Below are positions 41,743 through 49,885 of a stretch of DNA of 64,000 nt, one piece after another. Position 1 is the first letter of the stretch, and each line of letters begins with the position of its first letter. The notes below the pieces were generated by a model, which saw nothing but the letters and a program-made list of their open reading frames with translations, was not told the DNA's origin and searched no databases. Source of the stretch: Caldilineaceae bacterium (GTDB lineage: Bacteria; Chloroflexota; Anaerolineae; Caldilineales; Caldilineaceae); NCBI GenBank assembly GCA_022821545.1, contig JAJEDJ010000049.1, positions 1-64,000 on the forward strand, in the 5' to 3' direction. A program made the position numbers and the translations under genes.

Positions 41743-43389
41743 TCATCCGGCGCGACCAGGACCCGATACGATCCGCCCCGGCGTCGCGCCCGTGTGCGTA
41801 CCGTCTCTGTAGACGCGTTCGCCATTGACCCAGACATCGCGCACGCCGGCGGAAAGCTGGTGGGGGTCGGTAAAGGTCGCCCTGTCGCCGACCGTTTCCG
41901 CGTCGAAAATGACCACGTCGGCGAAGAAGCCCTCGCGCAGCTGGCCCCTGTCTCGCAGACCCAGCCGGTCGCAAAGCGCCGATGACATCTTGCGCACCGC
42001 GTCCTCCAGGGTTATGACCTTTTCTTCGCGCACGTACTTTCCCAGAACTCTGCTGTAGGTGCCGTAGGCTCTTGGATGATATGGTCCGGTCGGCGCGGCC
42101 CAGGACGGGTCCATTCCTCCGGCGTCAGTGGAGATCGTGATCCAGGGCTGTTGCAGTTGGCGCCGCAGGTTTTCCTCGCTCATTACGAAATAGAAGGTGC
42201 TGATGCGCTGCTCTTCGGATGATAGCAGGTCCATCGCCGCGTCCGGCCACTCTACGCCCCTTTCAGCTGCAATCTCTGAGAGGCGCTTGCCTACATATTG
42301 CTGATTCTCCTCTTTCAGGAAGCCGACGGGCATTACGCCTTGCGGTCCGACCAGGTCGGCCATCGCTTCCCAGTCCCCGGTTGGATGGAGGGCGGCTTCC
42401 TTGATCTTGGCGCGCATTGTGCTGTCGCGTATGTTCTCATATAGTCTATCGCCGGCCGCAGCCCAGGGCGGCAATACGGAGGTCAGCCCTGTTCCTGCAG
42501 CTGCGTAGGTGTACATGTCGGCGGTGACGTCGATTCCCTGTGAACGGGCTTCAGAAATACGCTCCATTGCTGAAGCCAGCTTGTGCCAGTTGCGGGTCCC
42601 GGCCGCCTTCAAATGATAGATTTCGACAGGGACCTGGGCACTGCGTCCGATCAGAAGCGCCTCTTCCAACCCTTCCAAAAGAGCGTCGGCTTCGGATCGC
42701 AGGTGCGTGATGTAGATGCCGTGATATGGGCGAAATGACTTGGCAATCTCAACAACCTCATCAGTGTCGGCGTAGCTGGAGGGAGGGTAGATGAGCGCGA
42801 AGGAGACGCCGAATGCTCCCTCCTCCATCGCTTCGGCGGTAACTCGCTTCATCGTCGCCATTTCGTCGTCGGTAGGTTTGCGCATGTCCATCCCCATGGC
42901 GTACTTGCGCAGTGTGCCGCCGCCGAGAAAGGAGCCTATATTGGGGGAGACACCGTGATCGACCATTGCCTCCAGCCAGTCTCGAAACCGGTCCCAGGAC
43001 GCCATGCGCTCGGCCCAGGCGGGATCCAGAAGCTGCGTGAACTGATGAACCGGCAGGTCGGCGCTGATCCTGCCGCCAACGGGAGCAGGTGTCCACCCCT
43101 CGCCCATCACCTCCGTCGTCACGCCCTGTGAAATCTTGGAGAGGCTGCGGCCGTCCACCATCAGCGACAGGATGGAGTGGCTGAGGATGTCCACGAATCC
43201 GGGGCAGACGACCTGCCCACTGGCGTCCACGACTTCGGCGCAGTTCTCCTTTGCGATTGCGCCGCGGGGCGCGACGGCCGAGATGCGGTCGCCGGACAGG
43301 GCCACGTCTCCATAGCGCCAGGGCGTGCCCGAACCGTCGACGATGCGTGCATTGCGAATAAGAACGGTGTTGTCAGGCATGTGCGTCAT
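41743..43389 (-). CDS. N-acyl-D-amino-acid deacylase-like amidohydrolase
   Basis: A 548-residue amidohydrolase of the D-aminoacylase group (COG3653). VLIRNARIVDGSGTPWRYGDVA and VVCPGFVDILSHS open the protein; ISQGVTTEVMGE, IYITHLRSEAD, VEIYHLKAAG and ISTDAGGMDPSW hold metal or catalytic positions. The usual first HxH motif appears as LSHS, a variant common in this subgroup. It probably removes an acyl group from a D-amino acid or related amide. The ATG at 43389 and another at 43380 are both possible starts. Confidence 0.85.
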   Translation of the reverse strand: MTHMPDNTVLIRNARIVDGSGTPWRYGDVALSGDRISAVAPRGAIAKENCAEVVDASGQVVCPGFVDILSHSILSLMVDGRSLSKISQGVTTEVMGEGWTPAPVGGRISADLPVHQFTQLLDPAWAERMASWDRFRDWLEAMVDHGVSPNIGSFLGGGTLRKYAMGMDMRKPTDDEMATMKRVTAEAMEEGAFGVSFALIYPPSSYADTDEVVEIAKSFRPYHGIYITHLRSEADALLEGLEEALLIGRSAQVPVEIYHLKAAGTRNWHKLASAMERISEARSQGIDVTADMYTYAAAGTGLTSVLPPWAAAGDRLYENIRDSTMRAKIKEAALHPTGDWEAMADLVGPQGVMPVGFLKEENQQYVGKRLSEIAAERGVEWPDAAMDLLSSEEQRISTFYFVMSEENLRRQLQQPWITISTDAGGMDPSWAAPTGPYHPRAYGTYSRVLGKYVREEKVITLEDAVRKMSSALCDRLGLRDRGQLREGFFADVVIFDAETVGDRATFTDPHQLSAGVRDVWVNGERVYRDGTHTGATPGRIVSGPGRAG

Positions 43390-43500
43390 TCCAGAACTGA
43401 GATGATGGTCGTTTCCGCCTCAAAAAATGGTAATCGACACCGGAGGATGCGTCAAGGTGCATGGCGGAATACCGACTGGAAACGATGTAGACGCGATTTC

Positions 43501-43518
43501 ACGATATGATATAATCGT
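43501..43518 (+). promoter_or_regulatory. Extended -10 promoter within an inverted repeat before the subtilisin gene
   Basis: TGATATAAT (43507-43515) is an extended -10 element without a good -35. It lies inside an inverted repeat with arms acgat (43501-43505) and atcgt (43514-43518), which could be an operator. The subtilisin gene starts about 120 bp downstream. Confidence 0.4.
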
Positions 43519-43636
43519 TAAGGCCTATAGACCATTTCCAGGAATTCCGTAGGCTTTCCCAAAGCGCGAACCCGGCGCTTGTACATTCTAACATTCAGTC
43601 TTGCGGAGTCTATTGGCGCTTTGATGCTGCCCTTCC

Positions 43637-45088
43637 ATGGTTACATCCTCCAGCAGTCGTTCAGTTTTCATCTCTCTCATCCTCATTCTCTTCCTTGCTC
43701 TTCTCGCTTCCTGCGCAGGTAGATTGCGGTCTCCGAGACTGATCGGAAACAAGGAGACTTTCGCCTCCGGCCGCATCCTCATCAAGTTCAACCCTGGCTC
43801 GTCCTCCGTTTCGATGGCGGAAGCGGCAAAAAAGTTCGATCTGCGGCCTTCCTCGATCTCATGTGGTTCGGTCCATATACACTCCGTGAGGCCGGGAACG
43901 GAATTGGAAGCGGCGGAGGTGTTCACGCTGGACCCGGCGGTTGACTATGCCGAGCCGGACTATCTGATCTTCGCGGCCGCAGGTGCTGGGTTCGCCGGTG
44001 CAGCGGGACGAGTTTTGGACGAGAGGGGCGATGAACGTGGACTCAGGCAACTGACATTTCAGTCAACGAACGACGCGGGCACACCGAACGATCCCTTTTA
44101 CGACAAACAGTGGGCGCTGGCCAAAATTGAGGCAGAGTCCGCCTGGAAGGTAACCACGGGGAGCAACGTGACGATCGCGGTGATCGATTCCGGTGTCGAT
44201 CTGGACCATCCGGAGCTGGCTGCGCGGGTTGTGGAGGGGTACGATTTTGTAAACGGAGACGCCGAAGCTGACGATGACTACGGACACGGTACGCTGGTGG
44301 CCGGAGTCGCCGCGGCCGCTGCAAACAACAACATCGGTATCGCCGGGCTGGCCTGGAATGCCCGGATCATGCCCGTGAAGGTGCTGGACGGGCAGGGACA
44401 GGGCGTAAGCAGCAACCTGACCTGCGCCCTCCATTGGGCGGCCGACAGTGGAGCAGACATCATAAACATCAGTATTATCAGTTTTGGCCCGTCATTCGGA
44501 ATGCAGAGCGCAATCGACTATGCCGCGAGTGAAGGCGCTTTGATCTTCTCGGCGGCAGGAAATCTGTACGAAGAAGGCAATCCCGTCACCTATCCTGCCG
44601 CTCACGATAACGTCATCGCGGTCGCCGCCACCGATAAAGATGACGCCCACGCCTGGTTCTCAAGCGCGGGCGCCTTTGTAGATATCGCGGCGCCGGGAGT
44701 GGGCATTCTCAGCCCGTTTCCCCCGTCACATCACGAGTACAGATCCGTGTATGGAACCAGCCTGGCAACACCTCACGGGGCGGCTCTGGCGGCGCTGGTC
44801 CTGTCTGCCGTTCCCAGTTTGTCCTCTGAAGAGGTGGAAACGGTTATCAAGCGGAGCGCAGTCGACCTTGGTGACGCCGGCAAGGACGACAAATTCGGTC
44901 ACGGCAGAATCGACGCGTCGGGGGCGGTAGCCCTTACCCTATCTTCGTTGCCCGTACAGCTGCTTCTGCCAGGCGTGAATGCGCCCGTCCCGACTGAGAC
45001 CCCAACAGCCGCTCCCTCGCCTACTTCCGAGACGACCCCCACGCCCGCCACCAGTCCTGCCCCGACGCCAAGCCGGCAACAGAACTGA
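43637..45088 (+). CDS. Secreted S8-family (subtilisin-like) serine protease, lipoprotein
   Basis: A 483-residue subtilase. The N terminus is a lipoprotein signal peptide with lipobox LLASC (C26). The following 120 residues resemble an inhibitor I9-like propeptide. The catalytic triad is visible as Asp in VIDSGVDLDHPE (about residue 184), His in YGHGTLVAGV (about 217) and Ser in GTSLATPHG (about 375). The C terminus is a Pro/Thr/Ser-rich low-complexity tail of about 35 residues. It probably degrades proteins outside the cell while anchored to the membrane. It converges on the aminotransferase gene. Confidence 0.92.
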   Translation: MVTSSSSRSVFISLILILFLALLASCAGRLRSPRLIGNKETFASGRILIKFNPGSSSVSMAEAAKKFDLRPSSISCGSVHIHSVRPGTELEAAEVFTLDPAVDYAEPDYLIFAAAGAGFAGAAGRVLDERGDERGLRQLTFQSTNDAGTPNDPFYDKQWALAKIEAESAWKVTTGSNVTIAVIDSGVDLDHPELAARVVEGYDFVNGDAEADDDYGHGTLVAGVAAAAANNNIGIAGLAWNARIMPVKVLDGQGQGVSSNLTCALHWAADSGADIINISIISFGPSFGMQSAIDYAASEGALIFSAAGNLYEEGNPVTYPAAHDNVIAVAATDKDDAHAWFSSAGAFVDIAAPGVGILSPFPPSHHEYRSVYGTSLATPHGAALAALVLSAVPSLSSEEVETVIKRSAVDLGDAGKDDKFGHGRIDASGAVALTLSSLPVQLLLPGVNAPVPTETPTAAPSPTSETTPTPATSPAPTPSRQQN

Positions 45089-45153
45089 TCGTCGGGCCGG
45101 CCTGAATAACGGGAAAATCAAGGACAACCCCAAAAAACCGAAGTCTGCCGCCG

Positions 45154-46428
45154 CTACACGCCGTAGCGCCGCAGGAACCGGTACATCCGCTCGAGGGCGG
45201 CTTCCAGTTTTGACATTTCGACCGGGTACGCGCAGCGCACGTGCCCCTCGCCCCCGGCGCCGAAACCGCTGCCCGGAATTACGGCCACGCGTTCTTCCCG
45301 CAGCAGTTTGTCGGCGAATTCAAACTCGTCCATGCCGGTTCGCCGAACGCTGGGGAAGGCGTAGAATGCGCCCTTCGGCTCGAAACAGTCCAGGCCGATT
45401 TCGTTGAGGCCGTCGACGAAAAACCGGCGCCGTTCGCCATAGCTGGCCACCATCTCCTGCACGGCAGACTCCGCGGCGGGGTCGGTCAGCGCACACATGG
45501 CAGCGGCCTGGCCGCCGGTAGGCGCCGACATGATCAGGTATTGGTGGATACGACGCATCGCGCCGAGCAGTTCCGCAGGCCCGGCGGCATAGCCGATGCG
45601 CCAGCCCGTCATGGCGTAGTCTTTGCTCATTCCGCCCAGGTGTATGGTCCTCTTCGCCATACCCGGCAGTGCAGCGAACATCACGTGTTCGTGATCATCG
45701 TAGACCAGGCGGTCGTAGATTTCGTCGGATATCACGACCAGATCATGCTTTTCCGCGACCTGCGCAATGGCTGAAAGTTCCTCGCGATTCATCACCGCGC
45801 CGGTCGGATTGCAGGGATAGCCGATGAGCAGGACCTTGGTGCGTGGGGTGATAGCATCCTCAACCTGCCCTGGCGTCAGGACGAAATTGTTGTCCGCATA
45901 GGTGGGAATGTCGACAACTGTGCCGCCGGCCAGTATTACGTCGGCGGTGTAGGATACGAAACAGGGCTGCGGAACAAGAACCTCGTCACCCGGATCGAGC
46001 AGTGCCTGCATCGCCAGATACATGGCTTCGCTAACGCCGACGGTGATGAGAACTTCCGAATCGGCATCATAGGCCGGCGCGCCGTAGAGTTTCGTCAACA
46101 TCGAGGCCACGGCTTCCCGCAGCTCCAATGTTCCGGCGTTGGAAGTATAGGAAGTGTTGCCTTGCAGCAGGCTGTCCGACCCGGCGTCGAGAACCGGTTT
46201 CGGAGTTACATAATCGGGCTCGCCGATTCCCAGGCTTATCACGTCATCCATGGTCGTGGCGAGATCGAAAAAGCGTCGAATCGGCGAGGGCGCAACGCGC
46301 TGCACGCGGCTGCTCAGCCGGCTCTCCAGCGAACGTCGCAGACCGGCGGAAGGAGTTACCTTTTCGTCACTTGAACTGGACCGCAGGGCGGTCGGGGCTT
46401 CAGGAGAGTTCATAAGTATTGTATTCAT
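45154..46428 (-). CDS. Class I/II PLP-dependent aminotransferase
   Basis: A 424-residue aspartate-aminotransferase-fold enzyme. ISLGIGEPDYVTPKPV near residue 64, TSNAGTLELREAVA, GYPCNPTGAV (cofactor contact), VVISDEIYDRLVYD and the Schiff-base region SKDYAMTGWRIGY are present. The final MYRFLRRYGV follows the substrate carboxylate-binding Arg in VRCAYP. It is most like the PatA/MalY-type aromatic or aspartate aminotransferases. About 45 N-terminal residues precede the usual start of the fold. ATGs at 46428 and 46413 are both possible. Confidence 0.88.
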   Translation of the reverse strand: MNTILMNSPEAPTALRSSSSDEKVTPSAGLRRSLESRLSSRVQRVAPSPIRRFFDLATTMDDVISLGIGEPDYVTPKPVLDAGSDSLLQGNTSYTSNAGTLELREAVASMLTKLYGAPAYDADSEVLITVGVSEAMYLAMQALLDPGDEVLVPQPCFVSYTADVILAGGTVVDIPTYADNNFVLTPGQVEDAITPRTKVLLIGYPCNPTGAVMNREELSAIAQVAEKHDLVVISDEIYDRLVYDDHEHVMFAALPGMAKRTIHLGGMSKDYAMTGWRIGYAAGPAELLGAMRRIHQYLIMSAPTGGQAAAMCALTDPAAESAVQEMVASYGERRRFFVDGLNEIGLDCFEPKGAFYAFPSVRRTGMDEFEFADKLLREERVAVIPGSGFGAGGEGHVRCAYPVEMSKLEAALERMYRFLRRYGV

Positions 46429-46430
46429 TT

Positions 46431-46462
46431 CTATTGACTTGTGTGTCTATTGACTTGTGTGC
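46431..46462. repeat. 16-bp tandem duplication
   Basis: Two adjacent copies of ctattgacttgtgtg plus one base (46431-46446 and 46447-46462) lie just upstream of the leftward aminotransferase. Each contains TTGACT on the plus strand, but no gene starts suitably downstream. The remaining 230 bases to gatA show nothing I can identify. Confidence 0.75.
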
Positions 46463-46693
46463 GGCCGGGGCCGGCCGCTTCGGTACTACGGGAACAACCT
46501 GGAGGGTCCGGAAATCGCAGTTCCGGGAAGAAGCCTTTGCAGCCGATTCCACAACGGTCGGCGACTTAACCGAACCGTTGCCGGCAAAATGCACCGGCTG
46601 CGCCCCGAAAATGCTCGGAGCCATGCGGCAGCCGGATCGATCCCCGCGCCGCAGATTCTGTACTCTCTGGGTACGTCATTACGAAAGCAATAA

Positions 46694-48205
46694 TCACAGC
46701 TCCGGTCTCCGCAGACGCCATTCCGTACTCTGTTCGTAGGCGTGGGCAGCCCGCAGTATCTTCTCTTCGCCCAGTGAAGGGCCGAGCAGCTGCAGTCCGA
46801 TCGGAAGTCCTCCGTCATCGAATCCGCAGGGGATGCTGATTCCGCAAAGGCCGGCCAGATTAGCGCTGGTGGTGAATATGTCGGTCAAAATCATCGCCAG
46901 CGGGTCGTCCACTTTTTCGCCGATGCGGAACGCCGTGGTCGGCGAGGTCGGCGAGAGAATGACGTCCACGTCGGTAAAGGCGTTGTCGAAGTCCTGCTTG
47001 ATCAGCGTGCGAACTTGCTGGGCTTTGAGATAGTAAGCGTCGTAGTAGCCGGCGCTCAGGGCATAGGTCCCCAGCATAATGCGCCGCTTCACCTCCGAAC
47101 CGAATCCGGCGCCCCGTGTCTGGCGGAAGTGGTCAAAAACCGTGTCGCCATCGACGCTGAGGCCGAAGCGAATGCCATCAAACCGCGCCAGGTTTGCGCT
47201 GGCCTCGGCGGTTACGACCAGGTAGTAGACCGGCAAGGCCAGCTCCGTGTTGGGCAGGTGGATCGGTACGGTCTCCGCCCCGAGCGAAGCGAACTGCTCG
47301 ATGGAAGCGCGGACCGCTGCCTCGACCTCGGGCTGGATGCCTTCGACGAAATACTCGTGGGGAATGCCGATCCGCATCCCTGAGATCTCTCCGGTCAAGG
47401 CCGCCGAAAAGTCGGGCACGTCCACCGGCATTGTCGTGCTATCGTACGGGTCGACACCGGCAACTGCTTCGAGCAGCAGGGCGGCGTCGGCCACTGACTT
47501 GGTAATCGGCCCGATCTGGTCCAGGCTGCTGCCGTACGCGATGAGCCCATAGCGGCTGACGCGGCCGTACGAGGGCTTCAACCCGACAATGCCGCAAAAC
47601 GCAGCCGGCTGCCGTACACTGCCTCCGGTATCGGTTCCCAGTGCAGCCGGCGCTTCGTCGGCAGCCACTGCGGCCGCAGAGCCTCCGCTGCTGCCGCCTG
47701 GGACGCGTTCCAGGTCCCAGGGATTTCGCGTGGGGCCATAGCCGCTGTTCTCCGTACTCGACCCCATCGCAAACTCGTCGGTGTTGGTCTTCCCCAGTAC
47801 TATCGTTCCAGCCGCCTTCAGCTTGTTCACGGCGGTAGCGGAATAGGGCGGAACAAAACCCTCCAGAATCCGGCTGCCGGCGGTCGTCTCGATCCCGCTT
47901 GTCATCAGCACGTCCTTGATGGCCAGCGGAATGCCCAAGAGGGGACGGCTGTCCCCGTCGGCACGCGCGCGGTCCGCCCCGGATGCCGCTTCGAGCGCCT
48001 CAGCGGGTGTCGTGCGCAAGAATGCATGCAGCGCTCCGTCTAGCCGCTCGATCCGCTCGAGGAACGCCTTCGTCAGATCGACGGAGGTAAAGCGGCCAGC
48101 CGCCAGTCCGGCACTGGCTTCGGCCACCCCAAGGGAAGTTAAATGTTTTGTCGAATTCTGGCTGCCCATCACCCTTGCCGCGCTTTCCGTCTGAGACCTG
48201 TTCAC
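46694..48205 (-). CDS. gatA: Aspartyl/glutamyl-tRNA(Asn/Gln) amidotransferase subunit A
   Basis: A 503-residue amidase-family subunit of GatCAB, which converts misacylated Glu-tRNA(Gln) or Asp-tRNA(Asn) to the amide form. [10 protein letters not shown] near residue 85 has the catalytic-triad Lys, and [17 protein letters not shown] followed by [14 protein letters not shown] contains the cis-Ser and nucleophilic Ser. [14 protein letters not shown] and [10 protein letters not shown] are diagnostic for GatA. The start is uncertain: GTG at 48205 has a GGAAG site about 8 bases upstream, ATG at 48169 gives 491 residues, and a TTG frame at 48253 would overlap gatC. It follows gatC by 28 bp. gatB is not in the window. 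Confidence 0.92.
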   Translation of the reverse strand: MNRSQTESAARVMGSQNSTKHLTSLGVAEASAGLAAGRFTSVDLTKAFLERIERLDGALHAFLRTTPAEALEAASGADRARADGDSRPLLGIPLAIKDVLMTSGIETTAGSRILEGFVPPYSATAVNKLKAAGTIVLGKTNTDEFAMGSSTENSGYGPTRNPWDLERVPGGSSGGSAAAVAADEAPAALGTDTGGSVRQPAAFCGIVGLKPSYGRVSRYGLIAYGSSLDQIGPITKSVADAALLLEAVAGVDPYDSTTMPVDVPDFSAALTGEISGMRIGIPHEYFVEGIQPEVEAAVRASIEQFASLGAETVPIHLPNTELALPVYYLVVTAEASANLARFDGIRFGLSVDGDTVFDHFRQTRGAGFGSEVKRRIMLGTYALSAGYYDAYYLKAQQVRTLIKQDFDNAFTDVDVILSPTSPTTAFRIGEKVDDPLAMILTDIFTTSANLAGLCGISIPCGFDDGGLPIGLQLLGPSLGEEKILRAAHAYEQSTEWRLRRPEL

Positions 48206-48233
48206 GCCTGCTTCCGAGCCTTCCCGCTGTCCC

Positions 48234-48533
48234 CTACGCCCCCGATTCGTCAAACACGGCGATTACCCGAAAATAACCGCCGTCGGTATCGGGAGCATTG
48301 TCGACTGCCTGATCGTTTGACAGACTATCCCGCGACGCGTCGTCTGCCAGTACATTGCTGAGCGGCAGTACCTGGGGCGTTGGGGGTACGGCGCTTGTAT
48401 CCACAGACTGGATCTGCTGAGCATATGCCAGAATCTGATCGAGCTGCCCGGCATATTCGTCAAGCTCGGCGTCGCTCAATTGCAGCTTTGCCAGTTCAGC
48501 GACATGCTGAACCTCATCCTTCGTCAGTTTCAC
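48234..48533 (-). CDS. gatC: Aspartyl/glutamyl-tRNA amidotransferase subunit C
   Basis: A 99-residue GatC, the small subunit that wraps around GatA and stabilises the GatCAB complex. [28 protein letters not shown] (spanning about residues 8-35) is the family core, followed by [17 protein letters not shown] and the C-terminal [11 protein letters not shown]. The GTG start at 48533 follows GAGG by about 6 bases. It is first gene of the gatCA unit and begins only about 40 bases after the leader terminator, so its expression should depend on read-through. Confidence 0.9.
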   Translation of the reverse strand: MKLTKDEVQHVAELAKLQLSDAELDEYAGQLDQILAYAQQIQSVDTSAVPPTPQVLPLSNVLADDASRDSLSNDQAVDNAPDTDGGYFRVIAVFDESGA

Positions 48534-48573
48534 AATGACCTCACGGCTTGGGAATAAAGATCGTTTCGGCCAC

Positions 48574-48604
48574 AAAAAAACGCCGTGGTATCAGTCCACG
48601 GCGC
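48574..48604 (-). terminator. Intrinsic terminator in the gatCA leader
   Basis: On the minus strand ccgtgg-type arms pair: the sequence complementary to 48596-48603 (cgccgtgg) with that complementary to 48581-48588 (ccacggcg), loop of 7, followed by seven Ts (48580-48574). It lies upstream of gatC in the direction of transcription, the position of an attenuator. Confidence 0.82.
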
Positions 48605-48673
48605 ATTCCTGCGTTCCCCCGGCGCCGTGGCTCTCCGTCAGTGCCTACGGCGCAGTGTAAACAGCGTTACCTG

Positions 48674-48763
48674 CTACCGCAGCACGCGCGCTGCTGCGCA
48701 CGCTGCTGCACAGTTAGCTATTGTAGGTGAAAAATCCATCTGCCTGGGAATTCCTGATTGCAT
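48674..48763 (-). other. Possible leaderless leader-peptide frame in the gatCA leader
   Basis: A 29-codon frame begins with ATG at 48763, which is also the base predicted as transcript +1, and ends with TAG at 48676-48674. It contains six Ala codons in two runs of three (GCA GCA GCG and GCA GCA GCG, 48709-48689). A second in-frame ATG is at 48739. The Ala codons coincide with a GC-rich hairpin, so the run may simply reflect RNA structure. Confidence 0.25.
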
Positions 48764-48769
48764 GCCCAA

Positions 48770-48798
48770 AGTATAGTATGTGTGTCAGAAAGTGTCAA
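48770..48798 (-). promoter_or_regulatory. Near-consensus sigma70-type promoter for the gatCA leader
   Basis: On the minus strand TTGACA (48798-48793) is followed after exactly 17 bases by TATACT (48775-48770). The predicted transcript start is at or next to 48763, 230 bases before the gatC start. Confidence 0.75.
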
Positions 48799-48827
48799 GT
48801 AGTGGCAAAACCAGAGGCTGCAGGCAG

Positions 48828-48856
48828 TTGACAGACGAAAAACGGTGGGATACAAA
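48828..48856 (+). promoter_or_regulatory. Promoter for the AAC(3)-like gene
   Basis: TTGACA (48828-48833), 17-base spacer, TACAAA (48851-48856). The predicted start is about 38 bases before the ATG at 48901. It is divergent from the gatCA promoter, with 29 bases between the two -35 elements. Confidence 0.6.
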
Positions 48857-48900
48857 AGACAGAATTCGAGAGACTGCAACCGCCATACGGAGGACGCCCA

Positions 48901-49752
48901 ATGGGGAATCCACAGACGCAGGAGCAGATTTGCGAGGCGCTGCGTGCGCTCGGACTGCCGAGCGGCGCCATCGTCTTCGTGCATAGCTCGATGAGCAGCA
49001 TCGGCTACGTTGAAGGCGGTGCCGATGCCCTGGTCGATGCGTTTCTACAGGTCCTCGGCCCGGCCGGTACACTTTCCGTGCCAACTTTCACTTTTTCTCA
49101 CTCCGGAAAGACCGACCCTGTCTTCAATCCCGCGAGCGATCCTTCGGAGATGGGCCGCCTGACCGAGGAGACCCGAACGCGGCCGGGAGCGCAGAGAAGC
49201 TGCCATCTGCTTCACTCGGTCGCCGCCCTCGGAGCGCAGGCAACCGAAATAACTGCCAGCCACGGGCCGTCAGCCTGGGCGAAAGACGGCCCATTCTGGA
49301 AGCTCCATGAGTTGGACGCCTACATTCTGTTGTTGGGCGTGCCCTACCTCCGCTGCACTTTCATTCACTTGTTGGAACTGCTGGTAGACGTCCCCTACCG
49401 ACGCTGGCGCGAAGTAGAGGCCCACGTCCGCGCCCCGGACGGCTCGCATCGACCGCTTCGGACTCTGGCCTTCAGCCCAAAGCCGGACTTTATCGGCAAC
49501 GACTTCAACAGGCTCGGGACAATGTTGGAAGATCGAGGGCTTGTAATGGCAGGAAGTGTGGGCAATGCGGTGACCCGGCTCTTTCGCGCCAGAGATGCGT
49601 TCGAGATTGGCCTGGCGCAATATCGAATCGACCCGGACATCTTTCTCATGAAGGGGCAGAAATATACACAGCTGCGATGCGGCGTTCTGACTGAAGATCT
49701 GCACAATGAGAAATGGGTGCTGGACCCTGCGCAAATCTACCGGAGCCAGTGA
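48901..49752 (+). CDS. AAC(3)-family aminoglycoside N-acetyltransferase-like protein
   Basis: A 283-residue antibiotic-NAT-family acetyltransferase using acetyl-CoA. VFVHSSMSSIGYVEGGADALVDAFL near residue 25, TLSVPTFTFSHSGK near 57, RSCHLLHSVAALG near 98, LGVPYLRCTFIHLLE near 142 and the C-terminal KGQKYTQLRCG fit the family. Chromosomal members are widespread and many do not confer aminoglycoside resistance. The gene is alone under its own promoter, and no mobile element is nearby, so recent acquisition is not indicated. Confidence 0.88.
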   Translation: MGNPQTQEQICEALRALGLPSGAIVFVHSSMSSIGYVEGGADALVDAFLQVLGPAGTLSVPTFTFSHSGKTDPVFNPASDPSEMGRLTEETRTRPGAQRSCHLLHSVAALGAQATEITASHGPSAWAKDGPFWKLHELDAYILLLGVPYLRCTFIHLLELLVDVPYRRWREVEAHVRAPDGSHRPLRTLAFSPKPDFIGNDFNRLGTMLEDRGLVMAGSVGNAVTRLFRARDAFEIGLAQYRIDPDIFLMKGQKYTQLRCGVLTEDLHNEKWVLDPAQIYRSQ

Positions 49753-49792
49753 AATTAGTTGGATTTGATGTTCGTTTCCCGCGCCGGTTGGA

Positions 49793-49821
49793 TTGAATGC
49801 AGCCCTGCCCGGTGCTATACT
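49793..49821 (+). promoter_or_regulatory. Promoter for the SDR/acyl-CoA dehydrogenase genes
   Basis: TTGAAT (49793-49798), 17-base spacer, TATACT (49816-49821) preceded by TGC, an extended -10. The predicted start is about 58 bases before the SDR start codon. Confidence 0.65.
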
Positions 49822-49885
49822 GAAACGACCTGTACCCTCCAGCGCAGTGGGAATCCGAATTCCCGGCGCCGTCAGGAGATAGACG

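Larger units (their letters stand above)
48574..48763 (-). ncRNA. Candidate attenuator leader RNA of gatCA
   Basis: About 190 nt between a near-consensus promoter and the intrinsic terminator. Read leftward, four segments are mutually complementary: segment 0 gcgccgtaggc (within 48655-48641), segment 1 gccacggcgc (48631-48622), segment 2 gcgccgtgg (48604-48596) and segment 3 ccacggcg (48588-48581). Pairing 2:3 is the terminator, 1:2 would be an antiterminator, and 0:1 would free segment 2. An upstream hairpin gcagca-gcgcgcg-tgctgc lies near 48702-48684. I found no T-box consensus and no match to a riboswitch I know. An independent small RNA is the alternative, but no second promoter is evident before gatC. 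Confidence 0.6.

Noticed and set aside
48574-48763. T-box riboswitch upstream of gatC
   Set aside because: The conserved T-box antiterminator bulge sequence is not present in the leader, although its overall position would fit.
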